This document shows positions 22,275 to 30,414 of a DNA stretch of 41,892 nucleotides, piece by piece. Position numbers and translations under genes: made by a program. Source of the stretch: Actinomyces dentalis DSM 19115 (GTDB lineage Bacteria; Actinomycetota; Actinomycetes; Actinomycetales; Actinomycetaceae); contig NZ_AUBL01000038.1 in the NCBI RefSeq assembly GCF_000429225.1, positions 1 to 41,892 of the forward strand, written 5' to 3'. Numbering within the stretch: position 1 is the stretch's first letter; each line of letters starts with the position of its first letter. Under the pieces are notes generated by a model. That model did not search any database, had not been told where the DNA came from, and saw only the letters and a program-made list of their open reading frames with translations.

Positions 22275-23798
22275 TCAGCCGAAGAGCCGGCGCTCGGCGG
22301 CCTCCCAGGCGGGGGCCGCCGCGGGGTCGGGGGCGTACTCGACGATCTCGCTGGAGGCCCGCACCATGCGGCGCAGCTCGGCCAGGTCGCCGTCGATGAG
22401 GCCGGCGCCGCGGGCGGCGACGAGGATATTGCCCAGGGCGGTGGCCTCGGCGGGGCCGGCGTGGACGGGCAGGCCGGTGGCGTCGGCGGCGGCCCGGCAC
22501 AGCAGCTCGTTGGCGGTGCCGCCCCCGACCATGTGCAGCGCCGAGACCTCTCGCCCGGCCAGGGCGCAGGCCCGCCGGACGGCCCGCCGGTAGGCCAGGG
22601 CGAGGGAGTCGTCGATGCAGCGCACGTACTGGCCCACGGTCCGGGGCCGGGGCTGGCCGGTGGCGTCGGCGGCGGCGTCGATGCGCACTGTCATGTCCCC
22701 GGGGGCGAAGAAGGCCTCGTCGTCGATGTCGACGACGGTGCGCAGCGGCTCGGCCGCCCCGGCCGCGGCGTCGAGCTCGGCGTAGTCCAGGTCCAGGCCC
22801 TGCTGCCTCCAGGTGCGCACGGCCTCGTTGAAGACCCACAGGCCCATGACGTTCTTGAGGTAGCGCACGGTCTGGTCGACGCCGAGCTCGTTGGTGAAAT
22901 TGGCCGCCCGGGAGGCCTCGGTGAGCACCGGGGCGTCGAGCTCGAGGCCGACCAGGGACCAGGTGCCGCACGAGACGTAGGCGAAGTCGGGCCCGACGGC
23001 GGGCACGGCGGCCACGGCGGAGGCCGTGTCGTGGCTGCCCACGGCGATGACCGGGGTGGGGGCGCCGTCGGGGCCGAAGACGTCGAGGACCTCCGGGCGC
23101 ACGACGCCGACGGGGGTGCCGGGCTCGATGGTCTCCGGCAGCAGGCCCTCCAGGTCCAGGCCCGCCTCGGTGCGCAGCCGCGTGAGCAGCGGCTCGGACC
23201 ACGAGCGGGTGCGGGCGTCCACCAGGCCCGTGGTGGAGGCGTTGGTGACCTCGGCGTACATGGACCCGGTCAACCAGGAGGCGATGAGGTCGGGCAGCAG
23301 CAGCATGGTGCGCGAGCCCAGGTCCGCCGTCGCGGGCAGGGAGCCGTCGCGGGCGTCGGCCATGAGCTGGAAGACGGTGTTGAAGTCCTGGACCTGCAGG
23401 CCGTTGACGGCGTACACCTCCGGCGCGGGGATCGCCTCGAAGAGCCTGCCGGGCATCCCCCGGGTGCGCGGCGAGCGGTAGGAGTCGACCATGCCGGCCA
23501 GGATCCCCTGGCCGGTCACGAGCCCGTAGTCCACGGCCCAGGTGTCGATGCCGATGGCGGACAGCGGCCCCACCTCGCGCACGGCGGCCAGCAGCCCCTC
23601 GCGGATCTCGCTCCACAGGCGGAGCACGTCCCAGTACAGGCGCTCCCCGGCCCGCGTGGGCAGGGGGACCGGACCGTTGGCGAAACGGCGCGTCTGGGTC
23701 AGGGCGACGCGCCCGTCGCGGACGGTGCCGACCATGACGCGGCCGGAGGAGGCGCCCAGGTCGATCGCTGCGACGTGCACGGGGCGGGAGGGGTTCAT
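22275..23798 (-). CDS. rhaB: L-rhamnulokinase
   Basis: A 507-aa FGGY-family kinase that phosphorylates L-rhamnulose at C1 with ATP. The N-terminal phosphate-1 motif is AAIDLGASSGRVMVG. GIDTWAVDYGLV, GSHDTASAVAAVP and VSCGTWSLVGLE follow, with the adenosine-side motif MVGGGTANELLC and EATALGNILVAARG near the C-terminus. These are specific to rhamnulokinases within FGGY. The start at 23798 has AGGA upstream. It lies 110 bp after rhaI and 72 bp before the esterase gene, same strand. Confidence 0.95.
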   Translation of the reverse strand: MNPSRPVHVAAIDLGASSGRVMVGTVRDGRVALTQTRRFANGPVPLPTRAGERLYWDVLRLWSEIREGLLAAVREVGPLSAIGIDTWAVDYGLVTGQGILAGMVDSYRSPRTRGMPGRLFEAIPAPEVYAVNGLQVQDFNTVFQLMADARDGSLPATADLGSRTMLLLPDLIASWLTGSMYAEVTNASTTGLVDARTRSWSEPLLTRLRTEAGLDLEGLLPETIEPGTPVGVVRPEVLDVFGPDGAPTPVIAVGSHDTASAVAAVPAVGPDFAYVSCGTWSLVGLELDAPVLTEASRAANFTNELGVDQTVRYLKNVMGLWVFNEAVRTWRQQGLDLDYAELDAAAGAAEPLRTVVDIDDEAFFAPGDMTVRIDAAADATGQPRPRTVGQYVRCIDDSLALAYRRAVRRACALAGREVSALHMVGGGTANELLCRAAADATGLPVHAGPAEATALGNILVAARGAGLIDGDLAELRRMVRASSEIVEYAPDPAAAPAWEAAERRLFG

Positions 23799-23908
23799 GG
23801 CGGAGGGATCCTGTCGTCGTGGTTCGGAGTGGGCGGGCGGGCCGGGGCGGCGGTTCGCCGGGGCGGGGCGGCGGCGTCCCCGGCCCCCCGGCAGGTCGGG
23901 CGGGCGGG

Positions 23909-25093
23909 TCAGGCGCCCCAGCCGGCGGCGTCGCCCCCGACGCGCTCGGAGCGGATGCGCTCCAGGTAGCCGGAGGCGAGGAAGGCCCGCATGGGGTCGG
24001 GGTCCAGGCCCTGGGACTCGCGCAGCTCGGCCAGCAGCGGGCGCACGTCGGTGTTGAAGGCGTCGACGAAGACGTCGTTGGCGGCCAGGACGTCCCCGAC
24101 GGCCCGGGCGGCCGACAGGGCCTCGCGGTCCACCAGCAGGGCCTTGGCGGTGGCCTCCTGGACGTTGGTGGCCGAGCGGATCTCGCCGGGGATCTTCTCC
24201 TCCAGGTTGTGGCACTGGTCGAGCATGAAGTTGACCCCCGAGTCGGGGGCCAGGGCCCCGGCGTCGACGATCTCGTTCATAATGCGGAAGAGCTGGTAGG
24301 GGTCGGCCGCGCCCACGATGAGGTCGTCGTCGGCGTAGAAGCGCGAGTTGAAGTCGAAGGCCCCCAGGCGCCCCAGCCTCAGCAGCTGGGCCACGATGAA
24401 CTCGATGTTCGTGCCCGGGGCGTGGTGGCCGGTGTCCAGGACCACCTTGGCGCGCTCGCCCAGCGCCAGGCAGTGCACCAGGGAGGTGCCCCAGTCCGGC
24501 ACGTCGGTGTGGTAGAAGGCCGGTTCGAAGAACTTGTACTCCAGGACGAGCCGCTGGTCGGAGTCGAGGGCCGCGTAGATCTGCGCCAGGGAGTCGGCCA
24601 GGCGGTCCTGGCGCTCGCGGATGGAGTCCTGGCCGGGGTAGTTGGTGCCGTCGGCCAGCCAGATCTTCAGGGCCGGCGCGCCGACGGCGCGCATGATGTC
24701 GATGCACTCCAGGTGGTGAGCGATCGCCTTGGCGCGGATCCTCTCGTCGGGGTTGCACAGGGAGCCGAGCTTGTAGTCCTCGTCCTGGAAGACGTTGGAG
24801 TTGATGGTGCCGATGCTCACGCCCCGCTCCTCGGCGTGGCGGCGCAGCCGGTCGTAGTCGTCGACCTTGTCCCAGGGGATGTGGAGGGACACGCGGGGGG
24901 TGATGCCGGTGAAGGCGTTGACCTGGGCGACGTCGTCGATCTTCTCGAAGGGGTCGCGGGGCGCGCCCGCGGTGGTGAAGACGCGGAAGCGGGTGCCGGA
25001 GTTGCCGAAGGCCCAGCTGGGCAGCTCGATGGTCTGGGTCTGGAGCAGGCTGAGGGACTGCGGGGGCAGATCCGCCAGGGAGGGTGTGGCCAT
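23909..25093 (-). CDS. rhaI: L-rhamnose isomerase, RhaI (TIM-barrel, Pseudomonas-type)
   Basis: A 394-aa isomerase converting L-rhamnose to L-rhamnulose. The sequence fits the RhaI family known from Pseudomonas stutzeri rather than E. coli RhaA. Visible are WLADGTNYPGQDS, LEYKFFEPAFYHTDVPDWG (metal-binding Glu), VVLDTGHHAPGTN (Asp and His) and FDFNSRFYADDDLIVGA. AGGAGAG precedes the ATG. It is the first gene of the rha operon, divergent from lacI, with an exact operator at 25188-25199. Confidence 0.95.
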   Translation of the reverse strand: MATPSLADLPPQSLSLLQTQTIELPSWAFGNSGTRFRVFTTAGAPRDPFEKIDDVAQVNAFTGITPRVSLHIPWDKVDDYDRLRRHAEERGVSIGTINSNVFQDEDYKLGSLCNPDERIRAKAIAHHLECIDIMRAVGAPALKIWLADGTNYPGQDSIRERQDRLADSLAQIYAALDSDQRLVLEYKFFEPAFYHTDVPDWGTSLVHCLALGERAKVVLDTGHHAPGTNIEFIVAQLLRLGRLGAFDFNSRFYADDDLIVGAADPYQLFRIMNEIVDAGALAPDSGVNFMLDQCHNLEEKIPGEIRSATNVQEATAKALLVDREALSAARAVGDVLAANDVFVDAFNTDVRPLLAELRESQGLDPDPMRAFLASGYLERIRSERVGGDAAGWGA

Positions 25094-25404
25094 GGGGCTC
25101 TCCTAGTCGTCGGTGACTTTCAGTGCGTCCGGGCTCGCGGGGTCGGAAGGGCGCTGCGAGCGTGATGACGATTATGCTATCGGCTCTTGAACCGTTTCAC
25201 AATGGTGGGTCAGAAGCTGACCGGCCCCGGAGCGCTCCGTCGGGCGCGCCCGCCCGGCCCCGCGCGCCGCCGTCGGCAAACCGTTTCCGAACCCGATCGC
25301 CGTCTTCGCACCGCGGCGGTGCGATCTGCGGAACAATAGTGAGACCGGGGGCGACAGCGGGCGCCCGCCCGCGCGCACCCGGACCCGGTCCAGGGGAGAG
25401 CATC
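25094..25404. other. 311-bp divergent control region, rhaI / lacI
   Basis: No gene. It contains the operator at 25188-25199, a rhaI -10-like CATAAT (minus strand, 25170-25175), a second operator-like CAAACCGTTTCC at 25277-25288 and a 19-bp palindrome TCGCACCGCGGCGGTGCGA at 25306-25324 before lacI. The layout suits joint control of both genes, with autoregulation of lacI. Confidence 0.55.
25188..25199. promoter_or_regulatory. LacI-type operator in the rhaI/lacI region
   Basis: TGAACCGTTTCA, identical to the site at GH78-2. It lies 95 bp upstream of rhaI and 206 bp upstream of lacI. On the minus strand it overlaps the expected -35 region of a CATAAT promoter. Confidence 0.7.
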
Positions 25405-26445
25405 ATGGATACTCCAGCCACGTCACGTCCGTCCCGCCCCTCGGTGCGCGACGTCGCCCAGTTGGCCGGCGTCTCCGTCGGCACGGTCTCCCACGTGCTC
25501 AACCACCCCGACCGGGTCGCCCGGGGCACGCGGGAGCGGGTCGAGGCGGCCATCGCCGAGCTCGGCTTCGTGCGCTCCGAGACGGCGCGGCGCCTGCGCC
25601 ACGGCGGGTCCTCCCTCGTGGGCGTCCTCGTCCACGACATCTCCAACCCCTTCTTCACCGAGGCGGCCCGGGGGATCGAGGACCGGCTCCGCCAGGGCGG
25701 GCGCGTGCCCATGCTGGGCTCGACCGACTCCGACCCCGACCGCGAGCGCGAGCTCATGAGCCTCCTGGCCGGACTGGACGTGCGCGGCGTCATCGTCACC
25801 CCCTCGGACTCGACGCTGGACAACCTCGCCGTCCTGGCCGGCCGCGGCATCAGGGTCGTGCTCATGGACCACCCGCCGCTGACCGCCGAGCTGCCCACGG
25901 TCTCGGGCGACGACGTCGCCGGGGCCGGCGCCGCCGTCGAGCACCTGCTGTCCCTGGGGCACCGCCGGATCGGCTTCGTCAACGGGCCGGCGTCGGTGCG
26001 CCAGTCCGTCGACCGGCGCGCCGGCGCTCTGGCCGCCATCGCCTCGGCGGGGCTGGAGGCCGGGGAGGCCCTGGTCGAGACCGAGGCGGTGCACGACGGC
26101 CAGAGCTACACGGCGGACGCGGGCGCGGTCGGCGCGGCCCGCCTGCTCGACGGCCCCCGCCCGCCCACGGCCCTGTTCTGCGCCAACGACCAGATGGCCA
26201 TCGGCGCCATGCGCGAGATCCGACGGCGCGGGCTGTCCATCCCCGGCGACGTGGCGATCGTCGGCTACGACGACATCTCCGTGGCCGGAGAGCTCATCAC
26301 CCCGCTGACGAGCGTTCACCAGCCCATGCGCGACATCGGCTGGGCGGCCGCGGACCTGCTGCTGGCCGACGGCGGGGCGGTGCGCCACGTGAGTTTCGTG
26401 CCCGAGCTGGTCGTGCGCGAGTCCACCGTCGCCGGGGCGTCCTGA
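25405..26445 (+). CDS. LacI family regulator, likely rhamnose/rhamnoside repressor
   Basis: A 346-aa LacI/GalR protein. The N-terminal HTH is VRDVAQLAGVSVGTVSHVLN (residues 14-33), followed by the hinge helix SETARRLRHGGSSLVGVLV. The periplasmic-binding-like sensor domain has the usual ending PGDVAIVGYDDISVAGELITPLTSVHQP. GGGGAGAG lies before the ATG at 25405; longer in-frame starts have no ribosome site. It is divergent from rhaI. The palindrome TGAAnCGnTTCA with a central CG is of the LacI operator type and recurs at six promoters in the locus, so this protein is the natural candidate to bind it. Its effector is probably L-rhamnose or a pathway intermediate. Confidence 0.92.
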   Translation: MDTPATSRPSRPSVRDVAQLAGVSVGTVSHVLNHPDRVARGTRERVEAAIAELGFVRSETARRLRHGGSSLVGVLVHDISNPFFTEAARGIEDRLRQGGRVPMLGSTDSDPDRERELMSLLAGLDVRGVIVTPSDSTLDNLAVLAGRGIRVVLMDHPPLTAELPTVSGDDVAGAGAAVEHLLSLGHRRIGFVNGPASVRQSVDRRAGALAAIASAGLEAGEALVETEAVHDGQSYTADAGAVGAARLLDGPRPPTALFCANDQMAIGAMREIRRRGLSIPGDVAIVGYDDISVAGELITPLTSVHQPMRDIGWAAADLLLADGGAVRHVSFVPELVVRESTVAGAS

Positions 26446-26450
26446 CCGGG

Positions 26451-27761
26451 CTACGACCGCGCCCGGCGCGGTCCGCGGCCGGGGCCCGGGCGGGGGCCGG
26501 TGGCGAGCAGGCAGGCGGCCAGCAGGACGGGCAGGGTCCACACCGGTCCGCGGGTCAGCTCCCAGACGAAGACGGCGGCGAAGACCGGGGCGCGCTGCGT
26601 GACCGCCAGCGCCGCCCCGGCGCCCACGAGCGCCAGGGCCGCCACGCTCACCGGGGCGCCAGCCGCGCCCAGCCCCACCGCGACCGCGGCGCCCGCGCTC
26701 GCCCCCAGCGAGAAGGACGGCGCCAGCAGGCCGCCGGTGGCCCCCGCGCCCAGCGTCGCCCCCGTCAGCAGCGGCTTGAGGACGACCACGCCCACGAGCG
26801 CCGCGGCCGCGCCCGGCACCGCCGGGGAGCTCAGGGCCGCCTGGAAGGCGTCCCGGCCATTGCCCGGCAGGACCGCCAGCCACAGCGAGGCCGCGCCCGT
26901 GGCCAGACCGGCCGCGCCGATCGCCAGCGGCAGGCCCCACCCGTCGGGCAGCCGGTGGCGCCTGGCCCGGGCCCAGCCGCCGCGGGCCAGGCGCCCCAGC
27001 CCCGCCGCCACCGCCGCCGCCGGCAGGCAGGCCGCCGCCGTCGGCCAGGTGAGCGGGGCGGCGCCCATCTCCAGGCTCGGCCGCCCGCCCGAGTGGAGCC
27101 AGGAGACCGCCACGGCCAGGCAGGAGACCGCCACGGCCACCGGGATCCCCCGCCGCCGGGTGCCCGCGACCATGACGAGCTCGACGGCGTAGGCCGCCCC
27201 GCCCAGCGGCGCGTTGTACATGGCCCCCAGCCCGGCCCCGGCCGCCGAGGCCACCAGCAGCGGCGACCAGGTCCGGTCGATCCCGAGCCGGGCCGCGATC
27301 CTGACCGCCACCGCCCCGGCGGCCAGGCGCGGCGCCCCCTCGCGGCCCACCGAGTTGCCGGACCCCACGGTCAGCACCTGCACGACGGCGTCGGCGAAGG
27401 GCCGCAGCACGCCCATCGCGCGGGCGCGCGCCCCGGAGGCGTCGGCCACGACGGCCTCGACCCCGACGACCCCGCCCGTGGCCCGCTCCCACCACCACAG
27501 GGCCCCGGCCACGAGCCCGCCGAGCGCGGGCGCGGCCACGCGCCGCCAGGCGGGGGCGGCCGCGACGCGCTCGGGCAGGGAGCCGCGGCCCACGCCGTAG
27601 AAGACCGTCTCGAAGCCCTCCAGCAGGAGGGCCATGGCGATGCCGATGAACCCCGCGGCCGCGCCCGTGAGCACGACGGCCAGGACCAGGCGCCAGGGGG
27701 AGGACGGCGCGGGGGAGGGCGCGGGCGGCGCGGGCGGGGATGCGGGTGCGGGCGGCTCCAT
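26451..27761 (-). CDS. CLC-family chloride channel/antiporter
   Basis: A 436-aa membrane protein of the CLC family. It shows the selectivity/gating motifs GSGNSVGREGAP (gating Glu present) and GATGGLLAPS (a variant of the GxFxP motif), with AMYNAPLGGAAYAVE between them and an even spread of hydrophobic helices. It moves chloride, probably with proton exchange. The ATG at 27761 is preferred; a GTG at 27863 would add 34 low-complexity residues. It is convergent with lacI, stops 5 bp apart, and divergent from the next MFS gene. No evident link to rhamnose use. Confidence 0.85.
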   Translation of the reverse strand: MEPPAPASPPAPPAPSPAPSSPWRLVLAVVLTGAAAGFIGIAMALLLEGFETVFYGVGRGSLPERVAAAPAWRRVAAPALGGLVAGALWWWERATGGVVGVEAVVADASGARARAMGVLRPFADAVVQVLTVGSGNSVGREGAPRLAAGAVAVRIAARLGIDRTWSPLLVASAAGAGLGAMYNAPLGGAAYAVELVMVAGTRRRGIPVAVAVSCLAVAVSWLHSGGRPSLEMGAAPLTWPTAAACLPAAAVAAGLGRLARGGWARARRHRLPDGWGLPLAIGAAGLATGAASLWLAVLPGNGRDAFQAALSSPAVPGAAAALVGVVVLKPLLTGATLGAGATGGLLAPSFSLGASAGAAVAVGLGAAGAPVSVAALALVGAGAALAVTQRAPVFAAVFVWELTRGPVWTLPVLLAACLLATGPRPGPGRGPRRARS

Positions 27762-27925
27762 CGCGCCCGAGCCTAAGCCCGCCCGGCCGGCGCTGGCCGC
27801 ACCTCCTGTCGGCCGCCGGATCGCCCCGCCGCCCATGCCGGCTCCGATCCCCGGACCCTTCACTTGTTCTCACGGGTAGGCTGGGCGCGCCCGGCCCGAT
27901 CGACACCCGACACTGGAGGCGCCCG

Positions 27926-29260
27926 ATGACGCGCAGCCCCCTGCCCGCCGCCCCGCCCGGCCCCCGGCGCCCCCGCCCCCGCCGGCTGGGATCGTGGACC
28001 GCGACCCGGCGCTCCGCCTACGCCAGCTTCGTCGTCCAGGCCATCGTCAACAACCTCGCCCCGCTGCTCTTCGTCATCTTCCACACCCGCCTGGGCGTCG
28101 ACGTCGCCCATCTCGGCATCCTCGCCTCCCTCAACTTCCTCGTCCAGCTGCTCACCGACACCGCCGCCATCGCGCTCGTCGACCGCCTCGGCTACCGGCC
28201 CCTCATGGTCCTCGCCCACGTCCTGGCCGCCGCCGGCCTGGTCCTGCTCGGCCTCCTGCCGACCCGGACGGGCGCCCCCTTCGCCTCCCTGTGCGCGGCG
28301 GCCGCCGTCTACGCCGTGGGCGGCGGCCTCATCGAGGTCCTCGCCAGCCCCGTCGTCGAGCACCTGCCCGCCGAACCCGGGCGCTCGAAGGAATCGGGCA
28401 TGGCGCTGCTCCACTCCTTCTACTGCTGGGGCCAGCTCGCCGTGGTGCTCGGCTCGACGGCGCTGCTGGCCCGGCTCGGCACCGCCTCGTGGTGGATCCT
28501 GCCGCTCGTGTGGGCCGCCATCCCGGCCCTCAACGCCGCCGTGCTCGCCCGGGTGCCCATGCCCGCCACCGTCCCCGACGCCGAGCGCACCCCGCTGCGC
28601 TCGCTGCTGGGCGCCCCCGCCCTCCTCCTCGCCCTGGCGCTCATGGCCATGGGCGGGGCGAGCGAGCTGACCATGAGCCAGTGGTCCAGCTTCTTCGCCC
28701 AGCAGGGCGCCGGCGTGAGCAAGGAGCTCGGCGACCTGCTCGGCCCGGGGCTCTTCGCCCTGCTCATGGCACTGGGGCGCACGGGCTACGGCCTGGCCGG
28801 GGACCGGCTGCCCCTGCGGGCCTGCCTCGTGGTCTCCGGCGCCGGCGCCGCCGCCTGCTACCTCGTGGCCGCCACCGACTCCCGCCCGGCGCTCACGCTC
28901 CTGGCCTGCGCGGGCACCGGCCTGTTCGTGGCCCTCATGTGGCCGGGCGCCACCTCCCTGACGGCCGCCCGCTTCCCCGCCGGCGGGGGCGCGATGTTCG
29001 CCCTGCTGGCGCTGGCCGGCGACCTGGGGGCGACCGCCGGGCCCGCCACCGCGGGCGGCCTGGCCGGCTCGGCGACATCCGGGGGACTCCTGGCGGGGCC
29101 GGCGCGGATCCTGCCGGGCGACTCGGGCACGGGCCTGCGCCCGGCCCTGCTCGTGTGCGCCCTCATCCCGGTGCTCTACGCGCTCGCGGTCCTCGCCGTC
29201 GGGAGGACCGGGCGGGGACGGGCGGAGCGATCTCAGGCGCTTCGCTCGCGCCGGGGCTGA
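27926..29260 (+). CDS. MFS transporter (FucP/sugar-permease-like)
   Basis: A 444-aa permease with about 12 membrane segments. It has the internal phrase MALLHSFYCWGQ, common in fucose-permease-like MFS proteins, and a conserved RLGYRPLM loop after segment 2. GGAGG sits 7 bases before the ATG at 27926. Divergent from the chloride channel gene. It could take up a sugar, but no operator of the rhamnose motif is seen upstream and its substrate cannot be told. Confidence 0.8.
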   Translation: MTRSPLPAAPPGPRRPRPRRLGSWTATRRSAYASFVVQAIVNNLAPLLFVIFHTRLGVDVAHLGILASLNFLVQLLTDTAAIALVDRLGYRPLMVLAHVLAAAGLVLLGLLPTRTGAPFASLCAAAAVYAVGGGLIEVLASPVVEHLPAEPGRSKESGMALLHSFYCWGQLAVVLGSTALLARLGTASWWILPLVWAAIPALNAAVLARVPMPATVPDAERTPLRSLLGAPALLLALALMAMGGASELTMSQWSSFFAQQGAGVSKELGDLLGPGLFALLMALGRTGYGLAGDRLPLRACLVVSGAGAAACYLVAATDSRPALTLLACAGTGLFVALMWPGATSLTAARFPAGGGAMFALLALAGDLGATAGPATAGGLAGSATSGGLLAGPARILPGDSGTGLRPALLVCALIPVLYALAVLAVGRTGRGRAERSQALRSRRG

Positions 29261-29316
29261 GCGCAGTCCCCCGGGCCCGGGCGGGGGATCCTCCCGGGGC
29301 TGGACGGGCGTCCAGG

Positions 29317-29874
29317 TCATCCGGTGGAATGGTGAGTGGGACGTCGGGTTCCTCCAGGGGCGGGGCGGGCGTCCGCGCCCCCGTCGTCCAGGCCCGGCCG
29401 CGCGGCTTCGCGCTCCAGCGTCCGTCTGAGGTCCTTGAATATGATTGACGAGCGGTACTCGCCGGCGGCATAGGCGCGCACCAGCTGCTCCACTGTGGAG
29501 TGCTCGCTCACGTACCGGCAGACCATGGCGACCAGGCGCTTGAGGAGTGCGCGACGGGTATTGTCGGGGAGGGCGGTGTACCCGAGATCCTCCAGCATCC
29601 GCACGGTCACGTCCTCGTCGATGTCCCAGTCCGCAAGGTACATGTGCAGTTGAAATCCGCTCCCGGTCGGTGAGGACGGAGTCCCGGGATCTTCGGCGGC
29701 CAGTCCGCCCGATAACTCGAATGACACCCATTCGCGGCGGGGGATCTTGGCCAGATGAAGGCTCCATCGCACCTCGGGGCCGCTCCAGAACCACCGGAAC
29801 CCTCTTCGCCGCATCCCGAATTCCTTGAGCTCCGGGGCAATGCAGTCGCGTACGTCGGCCTGGGTCATGGGCAT
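29317..29874 (-). CDS. DUF4304-like protein, immunity-type
   Basis: A 185-aa cytoplasmic protein with an N-terminal block typical of DUF4304 proteins: ELKEFGMRRRGFRWFW, then WSLHLAKIPRREWVSFELSGGL. The C-terminal 25 residues are low complexity. AGGAGG lies 6 bases before the ATG. DUF4304 genes are often found among contact-dependent or polymorphic-toxin immunity genes, and here SUKH genes follow. Removing MITE 2 puts its start 15 bp after the stop of the SUKH gene at 30413-31051, so the two once formed one operon. Confidence 0.65.
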   Translation of the reverse strand: MPMTQADVRDCIAPELKEFGMRRRGFRWFWSGPEVRWSLHLAKIPRREWVSFELSGGLAAEDPGTPSSPTGSGFQLHMYLADWDIDEDVTVRMLEDLGYTALPDNTRRALLKRLVAMVCRYVSEHSTVEQLVRAYAAGEYRSSIIFKDLRRTLEREAARPGLDDGGADARPAPGGTRRPTHHSTG

Positions 29875-29894
29875 GAGAACCTCCTGAAATTAGT

Positions 29895-30414
29895 GAGCCT
29901 TTCTCATCGGGAGCGGCGGTCCGCGGGCTCGGATCGTCATGATGGCGAGGCCGGGAGGGCGCGGAGTGGTGCTGGTGGGGCTCCTGTGGCGGTCTGGGGC
30001 GGAGTCGTGTCCAGATCTGTTGCAAAGGCGTCTCGCGGCGGGATCGGCGGCGGGTAGAAGCGCGGAATATCAACGATTCTCTCCGCGCGCTCCGGTGCGA
30101 TTCGGGCCTTTGCAACAGATTTGGACAACCGGCGCCCGCCACAGGCCCCGGAAGGGCCGCCGCGAGTCGAGCGGAGGCCGCGGCGGGCGCCCCCGACGCC
30201 GAGACGTGCACTTCGCACTCGAAAGTGCAGTTCCAACCGCCACTCTCGAGTGCAAAATGCACCTCTCGAGAGCAGAATGCACATCTCGACGAGGAAGGGG
30301 CCGGTCGCGGTCCTCGCGGACCGCGGCGACCGCCCCGCCCGCACCACCACACGCCCGCCCGCGCCATCATGATCATCCTCACCCACGAGCCGCCGTTCCC
30401 GGCGAGAAAGGCTC
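29895..30414. mobile_element. MITE 2, 520-bp non-autonomous element with IS5-type ends
   Basis: The ends are GAGCCTTTCTCATCGGGAG and, on the minus strand, GAGCCTTTCTCGCCGGGAA. They are flanked by the target duplication AGT (29892-29894 and 30415-30417). There is no gene inside. The interior has subterminal inverted repeats (29932-29947 with 30362-30377), the second copy of the large palindrome (30007-30129) and short repeats around TCGAGTGCAAAATGCAC (30206-30222 with 30246-30262). It shares only its ends with MITE 1. Confidence 0.85.
30007..30129. repeat. Palindromic repeat, copy 2 (inside MITE 2)
   Basis: The left arm is 30007-30029 (two mismatches to copy 1) and the right arm 30106-30129 (exact), around a 76-bp spacer with GAAGCGCGGAATATCAAC, the reverse complement of the core in copy 1. 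Same architecture and spacer length as 8965-9090. Confidence 0.85.

Noticed and set aside
19953..23969. A long plus-strand open frame (about 1338 codons) opposite rhaD, the esterase and rhaB
   Set aside because: It covers several well-supported genes on the opposite strand and has low-complexity content; a composition artefact.
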